Under the pieces are notes generated by a model, which worked only from the letters and a program-made list of their open reading frames with translations, ran no database searches and was not told where the DNA came from. Position numbers and translations under genes: made by a program. DNA of 34,904 bases from an uncultured Marinospirillum sp. GTDB lineage: Bacteria > Pseudomonadota > Gammaproteobacteria > Pseudomonadales > Halomonadaceae. Where the stretch lies: contig CANQLY010000006.1 of the NCBI GenBank assembly GCA_947624795.1, positions 1 through 34,904 of the forward strand. Reading direction: 5' to 3'. Positions 7,901 to 15,221 of this stretch are shown in pieces; positions within the stretch are counted from its first letter, which is position 1; the number at the start of each line of letters is the position of its first letter.

Positions 7901-9900
7901 GGTTCGTCAGCAGAGTGAGTAAAATCTGGTATATCTATTAAATAAAGGGATTGTGTTTCCTTTTCGATCATCACATTCTGAGGGTGAAGGTCGCCATGAG
8001 ATATTCCTATGCTATGCAAGTGCTCCACAGCAGCGATAAATTTTATGACCGTATCTAGTCTTTGATCATCATCAACTGCAGCCTTATCCCAGGTATCGCC
8101 ATCGACAATATCTGTTACTAAGTACAGCGCTGATGATTTCGATGCTATTCCGTAATCTCGAATTGCTGGTAAATAAGTGGGTTTTATTGAGTTAAGCTTA
8201 TCTAAGGACTTGAGAAATATGAGTATCTGGAAGTTAGATATAGATGAGCTACTTTGACCCCCACAGTCTAGCCAAGCCTTAACCATCCGTCCTTCTGAGA
8301 CATAAACTTCTTTCTCTGAAGTTTCAACAATAAAATCATTATCTTCTCGGAATAGCCGTGAATAGTTTATATCGTGTCTGTATGCATCAAGCTCAGAATC
8401 ATCAAATGTTGGAATGGTTTCGCCCGCAGGTTCCGCAAGCTTTAGAGCATGGAAAAACTCGCCTGCAGACGCGTATTTTGCAGCGACTGCATCCAATAAC
8501 ACTTCTGCATACCACTGCTCACAGCTAAGCATTTCATCCTGAATTGTTGTCAGGCTATTTGGTGAAATACGCTTGCCATTTAGCAAGTGCCAGATAATTA
8601 ACCCTAAGGCATGAACGTCTTGTTGAAATGGTGATAAGTCAGCACAATCTAGCATTTCGCGAGCTTCTGTTGCACCTACAGATAGCCCTTTGCGGTAATC
8701 ACCAACGGTACCAATTGGCTTGTGGTACGCAGATATGAAGTTTGAAAGCGCAATTTCCTTTGCGGGTGAAATCCAGAGACTATGGTCTGCAATATCACGG
8801 TGGGCGATCTTCATCTCATGCAGATCGCCAAACTTTGCTATTAGTAGTTTTGCGATGTTCAGTCGGTCGACATCAGAGAGGGTTTTACTGTACTTGCCAA
8901 TAAATTCGTTAAAGCGGAAATGACCGGGTGGTAACTCGTACACTTCACTGTATTCTGCGGTTACCTCTTCCTTTTGGAAGCTAGTAAGTGATCGTAAGCA
9001 GTGGTTGTATAGGTCTCTATTTTTATGGTTTATATATTGTAAAACTTCACGCTCACGAGAAACGATTTCAGCACGCCCCTCAGTTGTGTAAGCCTTGTTT
9101 CCCTCAATGTGCTTAAAGTTCCATATGCGAAGCAGGGCTTCAGTATTGGTTGAGATCTCAGATTTTGCTATATATTCTTTATAGGCTTTTTTCGGATGCT
9201 CAAAGATTATTTCTTTGGCCTCATAACCATCAACCCGCATAGTTTTTGGAGCGGTTTGTGGCCCTAGAAAAAGCTCATCAAAGAGAGGAAAGTCTTGATT
9301 CAATACCTGAGCGTTTGGATGTGGTCTAAATTTTGCGTTAAACATCTTTTGATCTGCGAACTTTAAAAAACTATCAAGTGAGATCGTGTGCAGCAGTTGG
9401 TTTTCTGGTAATTGACTAAAGTCTGCATCTCCTGTCATCACAACAAAGAAATGTACATGGGGTGGGTAGCCTTTGTTGGTAAACCTGTGAGTAACTCTTG
9501 ATAACTTTTTTTCAAGAGTTTGTTTTTTGACTCGGGTAACACTCACAGGTGAACGCCGCATATTTTGATTGCCTTTATACCAAGTATCGCCCTGTGCAGT
9601 TATTGGATAGTGATTCCAATCCTTCAATTCTACAATTATCACATTACAATGAGTGACAATAATTAGATCGAACTCTCCGTCATGATTTTTAGAGTCAATA
9701 AAACGAAAACCTGCGTATCCTTTCCATGGAAAGATTCCATTATCACTTTTACCAAAGCTGCTTTTTAGCTGATCTCGTAGTGATCCACCAGTGGAAATCT
9801 GTTTTGGTGATGATAATTCGATAGAAAACGCAGCTTTGATTTTATTGATGGCTGTTATTTCTTGCTCTTGCAAGCCACCATCCCAGATTTCTATTTCCAA
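4897..9900 (-). CDS. NERD nuclease-like / tandem kinase-like / SF1 helicase fusion, candidate defence protein
   Basis: This is a 1667-residue cytosolic multidomain protein. Residues about 60-130 form a NERD domain, a PD-(D/E)xK-type nuclease fold, with GEFD (75-78) and ELK (91-93). Residues about 250-480 are a kinase-like lobe with HRD at 367-369 and DVHALG, but Arg258 for the usual Lys, Ser374 for Asn and NF for DF. A second kinase lobe (about 500-740) keeps Lys541, HGDLHPQN (635-642) and Asp656. A charged segment lies near 870-895. The C-terminal helicase has GPPGTGKT (1105-1112), DEAA (1360-1363), a QYRM motif, SYQGKEN (1579-1585) and VAMSRA, as in Upf1/Dna2-type SF1 enzymes. The start is TTG with AAGGA eight bases upstream; an in-frame stop sits just before, so no longer start exists. 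Cellular role is inferred. Confidence 0.9.
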   Translation of the reverse strand: MEIEIWDGGLQEQEITAINKIKAAFSIELSSPKQISTGGSLRDQLKSSFGKSDNGIFPWKGYAGFRFIDSKNHDGEFDLIIVTHCNVIIVELKDWNHYPITAQGDTWYKGNQNMRRSPVSVTRVKKQTLEKKLSRVTHRFTNKGYPPHVHFFVVMTGDADFSQLPENQLLHTISLDSFLKFADQKMFNAKFRPHPNAQVLNQDFPLFDELFLGPQTAPKTMRVDGYEAKEIIFEHPKKAYKEYIAKSEISTNTEALLRIWNFKHIEGNKAYTTEGRAEIVSREREVLQYINHKNRDLYNHCLRSLTSFQKEEVTAEYSEVYELPPGHFRFNEFIGKYSKTLSDVDRLNIAKLLIAKFGDLHEMKIAHRDIADHSLWISPAKEIALSNFISAYHKPIGTVGDYRKGLSVGATEAREMLDCADLSPFQQDVHALGLIIWHLLNGKRISPNSLTTIQDEMLSCEQWYAEVLLDAVAAKYASAGEFFHALKLAEPAGETIPTFDDSELDAYRHDINYSRLFREDNDFIVETSEKEVYVSEGRMVKAWLDCGGQSSSSISNFQILIFLKSLDKLNSIKPTYLPAIRDYGIASKSSALYLVTDIVDGDTWDKAAVDDDQRLDTVIKFIAAVEHLHSIGISHGDLHPQNVMIEKETQSLYLIDIPDFTHSADEPKNHMYSPENIDGCTPFERDNFAVIKMSCELLGISWGEDSEHFPEIARAAKTELDDSQFGFKDLGRFKKNLLSAEKGTDQEVIEIVAGNASEVITLFPDNGHLFVRVEKSNKNPADVRVTFSGIGGVFSAIYSKEQQALIVGFNPRQRSTVGKSDADESQFELNTVIKIIPGKHQNMSALSLILNENEAFYRALKLATEPESLESNEDQDEEQKNSDAIANELKEAFDRLQRQAEEGQATAEIDISTTKLWRAILETETQSLPNIELSGDIEILQKSGGEIIMPYSADIDDPLGGFSASDEVEAILVDDEGAEKHLGEVCLKSSALNAVRLKKTRGSAYHLRDGDTVFFRTKQDRASYRRRKVALERLLDREGAMPELLDLFDPSCEKPATQYGIELTENDFSRYDREDQHGNSISLNAQQRDAFAKLANNGPLSLLQGPPGTGKTEFIAAFVHYLVEKQQTKRILLVSQSHEAVNTAAERIRSHCARLDTKLEVVRFSNREGAVSNGLKDIYSNAITAEKRELFNAECKYRVEALSDALGLDSDFISSVVLAELKLFSKIDHLETLLYRVNDLKDEEDIKQLKKIAVELDSSIREDLSAQFGIFMDETTRISDAKDKVISKLCSDYRVRPDEASRVKALAKISRDMQNALSGERVNYDEFFARSRQLVTGTCVGIGQGHIGIHENIYDWVIIDEAARSIASELAIAMQSAKRVLLVGDHLQLPPLYSDAHKQALARKLGISSKHTDLDEVLRSDFARAFNSKYGEQVSAALLTQYRMAIPIGNLVSETFYKGKLRNGDRSIPDIYSSAPKALQSVVTWLDTANLGAKANHSQGNGSSIYNRCEADEIIALLKEISENGDFLEQLTELVSKDEAAIGVICMYAEQKRILRQKFNQEVWSSGLKDIVKIDTVDSYQGKENRIIIVSLTRSDKRQSPGFLRTPNRINVAMSRAMDRLLIVGNADMWKGNNKDLPLGTVVHFMSERGHDAGYSFVTTKQSGKKS

Positions 9901-9907
9901 TTTTTAT

Positions 9908-9996
9908 TCCTTAAAAAAGTATTTCAATAGCTTAACTTAAGCTGAGGTGTATTTCATCAGAGGTTGTTTTTTTCTAAACTAGAAAAAACAACCTTA
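9908..9996 (-). promoter_or_regulatory. Leader of the NERD-kinase-helicase operon with strong AT hairpin
   Basis: Upstream of the TTG start is an inverted repeat, AGGTTGTTTTTT / AAAAAACAACCT (9961-9972 and 9983-9994). It extends inward as CTA/TAG with one bulged T. It lacks a T-run after the stem on either strand, so it is not a standard terminator; an operator or leader hairpin is possible. The 29 bases nearest the gene resemble the leader of the TM2 gene (23601-23629). I could not identify a convincing -35/-10 pair. Confidence 0.5.
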
Positions 9997-10013
9997 TAAA
10001 AACTATTTATCTC

Positions 10014-10054
10014 GCAAAAAAAGCCCCGAATTTCTAGCTCGGGGCTTTTTCATT
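10014..10054. terminator. Bidirectional terminator of the RND operon, right copy
   Basis: Stem GCCCCGA / TCGGGGC has A-run and T-run flanks and lies about 45 bp past the RND stop on the minus strand. It is the counterpart of the terminator at 3157-3195. The spacer between this stem and the RND stop is about 28 bp longer than in the left copy. Confidence 0.85.
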
Positions 10055-10089
10055 GCGTCTCTAAAAACTACCGCTTTAAAATCTACTAC

Positions 10090-10318
10090 TAAAACTTAAT
10101 CGTGTGGAATCCCACGCTTACGATAAATTGAGTAGTAAAGCAGCGGTATGACCACCAGCGTTAGTAGGGTTGATACTAACAAGCCAAAGATTAGTGAAAT
10201 GGCCAAGCCGTTAAAAATGGGGTCATCTAAGATAAAGAAGCCACCCACCATCGCTGCCACCGCGGTTAGAATAATCGGCTGAGCCCTTACCGCACTGGCT
10301 TTAATCACCGCATCTTCC
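10090..10318 (-). repeat. Direct repeat, right copy: in-place 3' end of the RND gene
   Basis: This is the C-terminal 73 codons of the intact RND gene, matching 3209-3437 at 219 of 229 positions by hand count. Together with the downstream terminator it bounds the 6.5-kb insertion on its right side. Confidence 0.95.
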
Positions 10319-13299
10319 CAACAAGCGCCTTCTCGAATCGACTGGTTAATAAAGTCCACCAGCAAGATAGAGTTACGCACAATTATCCCCGCTAGGGCAA
10401 TCATGCCGATCATACTGGTTGCAGTGAATTGTGAATTAAGCAACGCATGCCCCGGCATAATGCCGATCATGGTTAAAGGAATCGGCGCCATAATCACTAA
10501 AGGCACTAGATAAGACTTAAACTGCGCTACGACTAGCATGTAAATAAGTATCATACCCACGGCATAGGCAATACCCATATCACGGAAGGTTTCGTAAGTG
10601 ATCTGCCACTCACCGTCCCATTTAATCGCTGCTGTATCGGGCCAAACTGGTTGGTTGATAAAGTATTGTTCGGGTGCATCCACTTCATCACTTAAAGTGA
10701 ACACAGCATCAAACATACCGTAAAGCGGCGAATCTAATTTGCCGGCCATATCCGCCATTACATAGTTCACTGGCAGTAAATCTTTGTGGTAAATAGAAGC
10801 CTGCCAATCGGCGGCTGTTACTTTAGCAAACTCTGACAAGCTCACTAGCTGACCTGAACGATTCCGCACGCTTAACGACAATAGTTGCGAAGCTTGGGCT
10901 TTATCGCCTTCGGATAGCTGCAAACGTATTGGCACTGGGTATTTCATTCGTTCATCGTGTAGGTAGCTCAGTTCAACCTGCCCTAAAGCGATGGATAAAG
11001 CTTCAACTAGCTGGCCTTGGGCTACGCCTAAACGCGCCGCACGGTCACGGTCTACCTGAATTAACCAACGATTAGCACTAGCTTCTAACGTGGTATCCAC
11101 ATCAATAACATCATCGGTGCCTTTAAGTAGCGTTTCTACTCTACGAGTCATCGCCGCTCTTACGGCAGGTTCTGGGCCATAAATTTCAGCAACAATCGGT
11201 GCTAAAACGGGCGGACCCGGTGGTACTTCTACCACTTTTACGTTGGCATTAAAGCGTTCACCTATGGCTTGCAAAGGCGCACGAACCGACAAAGCAATGG
11301 GGTGAGAAGCTAACTTACGATCACGACGGTCAACCAAGTTAACTTGAATATCGCCCATGTGTGGGTCTGCACGTAAATAATACTGACGCACTAGGCCGTT
11401 AAAGTTAATCGGTGCCGCTGTGCCAGCATAGGTTTGCCAGCTCATCACTTCGGGTACGGTTTCTAGGTACTCACCCAGCGCCAGCAGTACTCTTTGCGTT
11501 TCCTCAACGGGTGTGCCTTCTGGCATATCAACAATCACCTGAAATTCAGATTTATTGTCGAAGGGTAGCATTTTCATCACTACCGCTTGGAAGGCTGGCA
11601 ACATGGCCGCAGCTATGGTTAAAAACACCACCGTTACACCTAAAATAACACGGCGCTTACGGCTTTCACCCAAGAAAGGACGCATGACTTTATCGAAGAA
11701 GTTAAGCACTCGATCTTTCTTGGCTTCAGCTTTAGTATCACCTGAATCATGGCCTTCATGCTTCATTAGCTTAACGGCTAACCAAGGCGTCACTACAAAG
11801 GCAATAATGAGTGAAATCAACATACCCGCCGAGGCGTTAATGGGGATAGGGCTCATATAAGGCCCCATCAAACCCGTTACAAACGCCATAGGTAAAAGTG
11901 CAGCTATAACCGTAAAGGTTGCCAAAATGGTGGGCGCACCCACTTCATCAACGGCTTTAGGAATTATTTCTACTAGGGATTTGGTGCCTAGCTTCAGGTG
12001 TCGGTGAATGTTTTCCACCACCACTATGGCATCGTCCACCAAAATACCTATCGAGAAAATTAATGCAAAAAGTGACACTCGGTTGAGCGTAAAGCCCCAA
12101 GCCCAAGAGAAAAACAGGGTAATCGCTAGGGTAATAACCACCGCAATACCAACTATTAATGCTTGGCGCCAGCCTAGTGCCGCTAAAATAAGTAGCACCA
12201 CCGAACCTGTGGCAAACAGTAGCTTGGTAATTAAAGTATTGGATTTATCTGCCGCTGTGTAACCGTAATCCCGGGTCACTAAAACCTCAACACCTTGCGG
12301 AATCACTCGGTCTTTAAGTAGTTCTAAGCGTTCAGTAACCGCTTGAGTAATATCAACAGCGTTTTGACCCGGCTGTTTAGCGATGGCTAAAGTAACTGCC
12401 TGAGCTAACTGGCCAACAGGACGCTCACCTGCCGGTCCAAAACCAGTCATCACGCTTTGTGCTGGCACTTTGCCACCACGGGTCACTTCGGCAATGTCTT
12501 CTAAGAAAACCGGCGCACCTTCATACATGCCTACAACTAGGCGGCGCACTTCATTTATTTCACTTAATAAGCTGCCAGCCTGAACCGGTAAAGCTGTGCC
12601 ATCTTGTACTACCCAAGCTTCTTGTGACGTTGCGTTAGCAGCTTGCAAGGCTTGTTGAATGTCATTTAAAGCAAGGTTGTAACCACGCAAGCGTGATGTA
12701 TCGAAGATAACCTGCACTTCATCATTGGCACCACCTAGGGTGTAAATATCACGTGTGCCAGGAATACGTTTTAATTCTGTTTCTAAGGCATGAGCAACGC
12801 TAGTTAACTTTTCAGCAGTGAAATTAGCATCGTCACTAAAAAGCGTCAGCGCCATAATTGGTACATCATCTATGCCTTTAGCTTTAATTAAAGGCGGCAA
12901 AGTACCTAGGTTCTGCGGCAACCAATCTTGGTTGGTATACACCTGATTATAAAGACTAACCAAAGCCTCTTGGCGTGGAATACCCACATCAAACTGTACA
13001 GTAATTACCGCCATGCCATGACGTGAAACAGAGAACACATGCTCCACATTGGCCATTTCACTCATCACCTGCTCGGCAGGCGTGGCAATGAGGTGTTCCA
13101 CTTCAATAGGACTGGCACCGGGAAAGGCAATAAAAATATCGGCCATGGTGACGTCTATTTGTGGCTCTTCTTCTTTAGGCGTAACTACCACCGCAAATAA
13201 ACCCATCAGCATACCGGCGATTGCCAATAAAGGGGTTAGCCTAGAAGTTTGGAAAGCAGCCGCAATACGACCAGAAATCCTTAACTTACTATCGCTCAT
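10096..13299 (-). CDS. RND-family efflux permease (AcrB-like, proton-driven)
   Basis: This is an inner-membrane, proton-driven efflux pump subunit of the resistance-nodulation-division superfamily (1067 aa, normal length). It shows an N-terminal membrane helix, a large periplasmic porter domain, a central helix block, a second porter domain and a final helix block. The proton relay is present as GILVDDAIVVVEN, with Asp422 and Asp423 matching Asp407/Asp408 of AcrB, so it belongs with organic-compound rather than metal pumps. The substrate is unknown. Its start overlaps the membrane fusion gene by 11 bp, and the upstream ArsR-type repressor probably controls it. No outer-membrane channel gene is in the operon, so a TolC-like protein must come from elsewhere. 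Its last 73 codons are duplicated beyond the insertion downstream, and the present 3' end may be a replaced one. Confidence 0.95.
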   Translation of the reverse strand: MSDSKLRISGRIAAAFQTSRLTPLLAIAGMLMGLFAVVVTPKEEEPQIDVTMADIFIAFPGASPIEVEHLIATPAEQVMSEMANVEHVFSVSRHGMAVITVQFDVGIPRQEALVSLYNQVYTNQDWLPQNLGTLPPLIKAKGIDDVPIMALTLFSDDANFTAEKLTSVAHALETELKRIPGTRDIYTLGGANDEVQVIFDTSRLRGYNLALNDIQQALQAANATSQEAWVVQDGTALPVQAGSLLSEINEVRRLVVGMYEGAPVFLEDIAEVTRGGKVPAQSVMTGFGPAGERPVGQLAQAVTLAIAKQPGQNAVDITQAVTERLELLKDRVIPQGVEVLVTRDYGYTAADKSNTLITKLLFATGSVVLLILAALGWRQALIVGIAVVITLAITLFFSWAWGFTLNRVSLFALIFSIGILVDDAIVVVENIHRHLKLGTKSLVEIIPKAVDEVGAPTILATFTVIAALLPMAFVTGLMGPYMSPIPINASAGMLISLIIAFVVTPWLAVKLMKHEGHDSGDTKAEAKKDRVLNFFDKVMRPFLGESRKRRVILGVTVVFLTIAAAMLPAFQAVVMKMLPFDNKSEFQVIVDMPEGTPVEETQRVLLALGEYLETVPEVMSWQTYAGTAAPINFNGLVRQYYLRADPHMGDIQVNLVDRRDRKLASHPIALSVRAPLQAIGERFNANVKVVEVPPGPPVLAPIVAEIYGPEPAVRAAMTRRVETLLKGTDDVIDVDTTLEASANRWLIQVDRDRAARLGVAQGQLVEALSIALGQVELSYLHDERMKYPVPIRLQLSEGDKAQASQLLSLSVRNRSGQLVSLSEFAKVTAADWQASIYHKDLLPVNYVMADMAGKLDSPLYGMFDAVFTLSDEVDAPEQYFINQPVWPDTAAIKWDGEWQITYETFRDMGIAYAVGMILIYMLVVAQFKSYLVPLVIMAPIPLTMIGIMPGHALLNSQFTATSMIGMIALAGIIVRNSILLVDFINQSIREGACWEDAVIKASAVRAQPIILTAVAAMVGGFFILDDPIFNGLAISLIFGLLVSTLLTLVVIPLLYYSIYRKRGIPHD

Positions 13300-14314
13300 T
13301 GCTTGCCTCCATACTGGCTAAAGCAGCGGCAGGGCTAAGCACTAAACGCTCACCTTCGCCTAAACCTGACAACACTTCTAACTGCTCACCTTCACGGCTT
13401 CCTATGCGTACTTGGCGTAAACGAGGCAAGTTTTTATCATCTAAAATATAAACCGCACGTAATTCGCCACGCTGAACTAAAGCCGAAGCAGGAACCCATA
13501 AAGCCGAACGCTCGGCAACGGGTAAATTAACCTTCACCAACATGCCGGGGAATAAATCACCTTCGGGGTTTTCTAAATTCATACGCACACGGAAAGTATG
13601 CGTAGCAGGGTCTGCATAGGGGTAAAAAGTCATGCTGGAAGTTTCGAGTACACGACCTGTATCTAGCAACACTTGGGCTTCACGTTTTTCACGAGCGCTG
13701 GCGGTATAACGCTGCGGTAAAGCGACTACGACTCGTAACGCTTCTAAAGATAGGCCCGACATAAGCGGTTGACCTGGGTTAACAGAAGCGCCCACTTCCA
13801 CATGGCGTTCAGTCATAATGCCGCCGTAGGGCGCAATAATACGAGTGTAATCCATTTGTTTACGTGCTTCTGCCACACCCGCTTCGGCACGGCTCATGCG
13901 AGCTTCAGCACCACTTAGTTGGTTACGAGCTTGGTCTAGCTGGGCTTGAGAAGCGAGTTCACGCTTATAAATGCCTTCAATGCGTGCAAAGTTTTGCTTG
14001 GCATCTTTTAAGCCCGCCTGCGCTTCACGCAAACCGGCTTCAGCTTGGTTTAAACGGGCTTTTTGTTCGGTGGAATCTAGCTCAACCAACACATCGCCCA
14101 AGGCAACTGCATCGTCCACATCAAAATAAACTTTACGAACCTGACCACTGGTTTGGGCAGATACCGTGGCCTGATGCACCGCTTCTATCACACCATCTAA
14201 CTGAATTCGCTCCACTAGGCTGGCACGCTGAACCGGCTGGGTTTCCAGCGCCTGCACCTGCAGCGAGATACCAGCCAACATAGCGACAGCTAGCATCTTC
14301 CAAGAATTGTTCAT
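13289..14314 (-). CDS. RND efflux periplasmic adaptor (membrane fusion protein, HlyD/AcrA family)
   Basis: This protein bridges the RND permease to an outer-membrane channel in the periplasm. The ORF track starts at 14341 (ATGA overlap with the arsR-type gene). I prefer the ATG at 14314 (MNNSW), because GGAG sits eight bases upstream and the product then begins with a clean signal peptide, MLAVAMLAGISLQVQA. A barrel-sandwich half (VEAVHQATVSAQTSGQV-like) follows, then an alanine- and glutamine-rich alpha-hairpin (about residues 95-155). The returning lipoyl half (IIAPYGGIMTERHVEVG) and beta-barrel and membrane-proximal domains complete the usual adaptor order. There is no lipobox cysteine, so it is probably not a lipoprotein. 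It is co-transcribed with the permease, overlapping it by 11 bp. Confidence 0.93.
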   Translation of the reverse strand: MNNSWKMLAVAMLAGISLQVQALETQPVQRASLVERIQLDGVIEAVHQATVSAQTSGQVRKVYFDVDDAVALGDVLVELDSTEQKARLNQAEAGLREAQAGLKDAKQNFARIEGIYKRELASQAQLDQARNQLSGAEARMSRAEAGVAEARKQMDYTRIIAPYGGIMTERHVEVGASVNPGQPLMSGLSLEALRVVVALPQRYTASAREKREAQVLLDTGRVLETSSMTFYPYADPATHTFRVRMNLENPEGDLFPGMLVKVNLPVAERSALWVPASALVQRGELRAVYILDDKNLPRLRQVRIGSREGEQLEVLSGLGEGERLVLSPAAALASMEASNER

Positions 14315-14337
14315 CCCCATCTCTCCAGTATCAGAAA

Positions 14338-14634
14338 TCATTGTTCACAAAAAATAGTATAAAGACTGCCAACCAATGCTTTTGCACGGTCATCAGTCAA
14401 CTTGTAGTAAATTTGCTGCCCCGAACGGCGACCTTCGATTAAACCTTGCCGCCTTAAAATACCTAAATGCTGTGACAAACTAGGTTGATGCAACCCAAGC
14501 TTGGTTTCTAACTCACCCACATTTAATTCTTCTTGGCTTAGTTGGCATAAAAGCAACAGGCGTGAAGCATGAGAGCAAGCTTGCAGCAGCCCTGAAACCT
14601 CACCCGCCTGACCTTGCATTTTGTTGATATTCAT
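14338..14634 (-). CDS. ArsR-family repressor, BigR/SqrR-like persulfide-sensor type
   Basis: This is a 98-residue winged-helix repressor of the ArsR/SmtB family, with the recognition helix in LGLHQPSLSQHLGIL and the wing in RRSGQQIYYKL. No metal-binding ELCV(C/A)D motif is present. Instead Cys30 (LLLLCQLS) and Cys96 (LYTIFCEQ) sit exactly 66 residues apart, the spacing of the Cys41/107 and Cys42/108 pairs of SqrR and BigR. Those proteins sense sulfide-derived persulfides by forming a polysulfide bridge and then release DNA. By inference this gene controls the adaptor and permease genes that follow in the same operon, its stop overlapping the next ATG, in response to reactive sulfur. A third cysteine, Cys20, is also present. 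The redox ligand is a prediction. Confidence 0.9.
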   Translation of the reverse strand: MNINKMQGQAGEVSGLLQACSHASRLLLLCQLSQEELNVGELETKLGLHQPSLSQHLGILRRQGLIEGRRSGQQIYYKLTDDRAKALVGSLYTIFCEQ

Positions 14635-14732
14635 TCGCCACCAAAACAGCTAGCATTAATATAGCAATAGATAATATACCAATACCTTAAGTACAAGCAA
14701 GCAGTGGGTGGTGAGCAAATTGAAGGTTGTTT

Positions 14733-15182
14733 TTACGCTTTTTTCTTTTTCTTAGGCACAACAACCACTTGGGTTCCAGACAAAATATCTGGCCAAGTGC
14801 GCTTGCCTTTATCAATAAACAACCAAAGAAAGCCCAAGCCCAAACAACCCCAAGCTAAAATTCCACCGACTAAACGTAAAAACGTTTGTTTAGCATTAAT
14901 GGGCTGGCCTTGGGGTGTTTGCACACGAATACGCCAAGCCAACATGCCCAGCGTTTGCCCAGCTTTGCGCCAGAAATAACCATAAAACAAAAAAGGCACA
15001 ATCCACACTAACAGCTTAAATAGAAGGTGCTCATTTGCCTCGCCATCAGTAAATGCCACCCCAATAAAACCCAGCAGCATAAAAATAGCGCCCAACAATA
15101 ACGAATCATAAACAATCGCAGCTAAACGCCTGAACAACCCTGCAAAATAAATTTCATTTAAATCAGCAAAAACGTGTGACAT
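14733..15182 (-). CDS. RDD-family membrane protein
   Basis: This is a small integral membrane protein (149 aa from the chosen start) with the RDD domain: AGLFRRLAAIVYDSLLL carries the Arg-Asp pair of helix 1, and QTLGMLAWRIRV precedes the last helix, ending in RTWPDILSGT. There are about three to four hydrophobic segments and a lysine-rich C-terminus. The ORF track starts at 15203; I prefer the ATG at 15182 (MSHVF) because GGAAGG lies just upstream, whereas the longer start has no ribosome site. RDD proteins have no firmly settled general role, though some have been linked to ion or solute transport. It lies downstream of lptG on the same strand with a 39-bp gap, so it may be the last gene of that operon. 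Confidence 0.85.
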   Translation of the reverse strand: MSHVFADLNEIYFAGLFRRLAAIVYDSLLLGAIFMLLGFIGVAFTDGEANEHLLFKLLVWIVPFLFYGYFWRKAGQTLGMLAWRIRVQTPQGQPINAKQTFLRLVGGILAWGCLGLGFLWLFIDKGKRTWPDILSGTQVVVVPKKKKKA

Positions 15183-15221
15183 AACACCTTCCAATGCATG
15201 CATTTAATTTTAAGCGAGCAC

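Noticed and set aside
4897-9900. BREX type 2 / Pgl system with the large protein as PglW
   Set aside because: PglW is a kinase without this helicase, and there are no PglX methyltransferase, PglZ or BrxC-like genes in the insertion or nearby.
13864-14283. 139-aa plus-strand ORF inside the adaptor gene
   Set aside because: Shadow of the membrane fusion protein in the opposite frame; His/Leu/Pro-rich with no domain.
14635-14700. A palindromic operator in the AT-rich region upstream of the arsR-type gene
   Set aside because: The dyad around AATATAGCAATAGATAATAT matches at only about half its positions, so I did not list it as a site.
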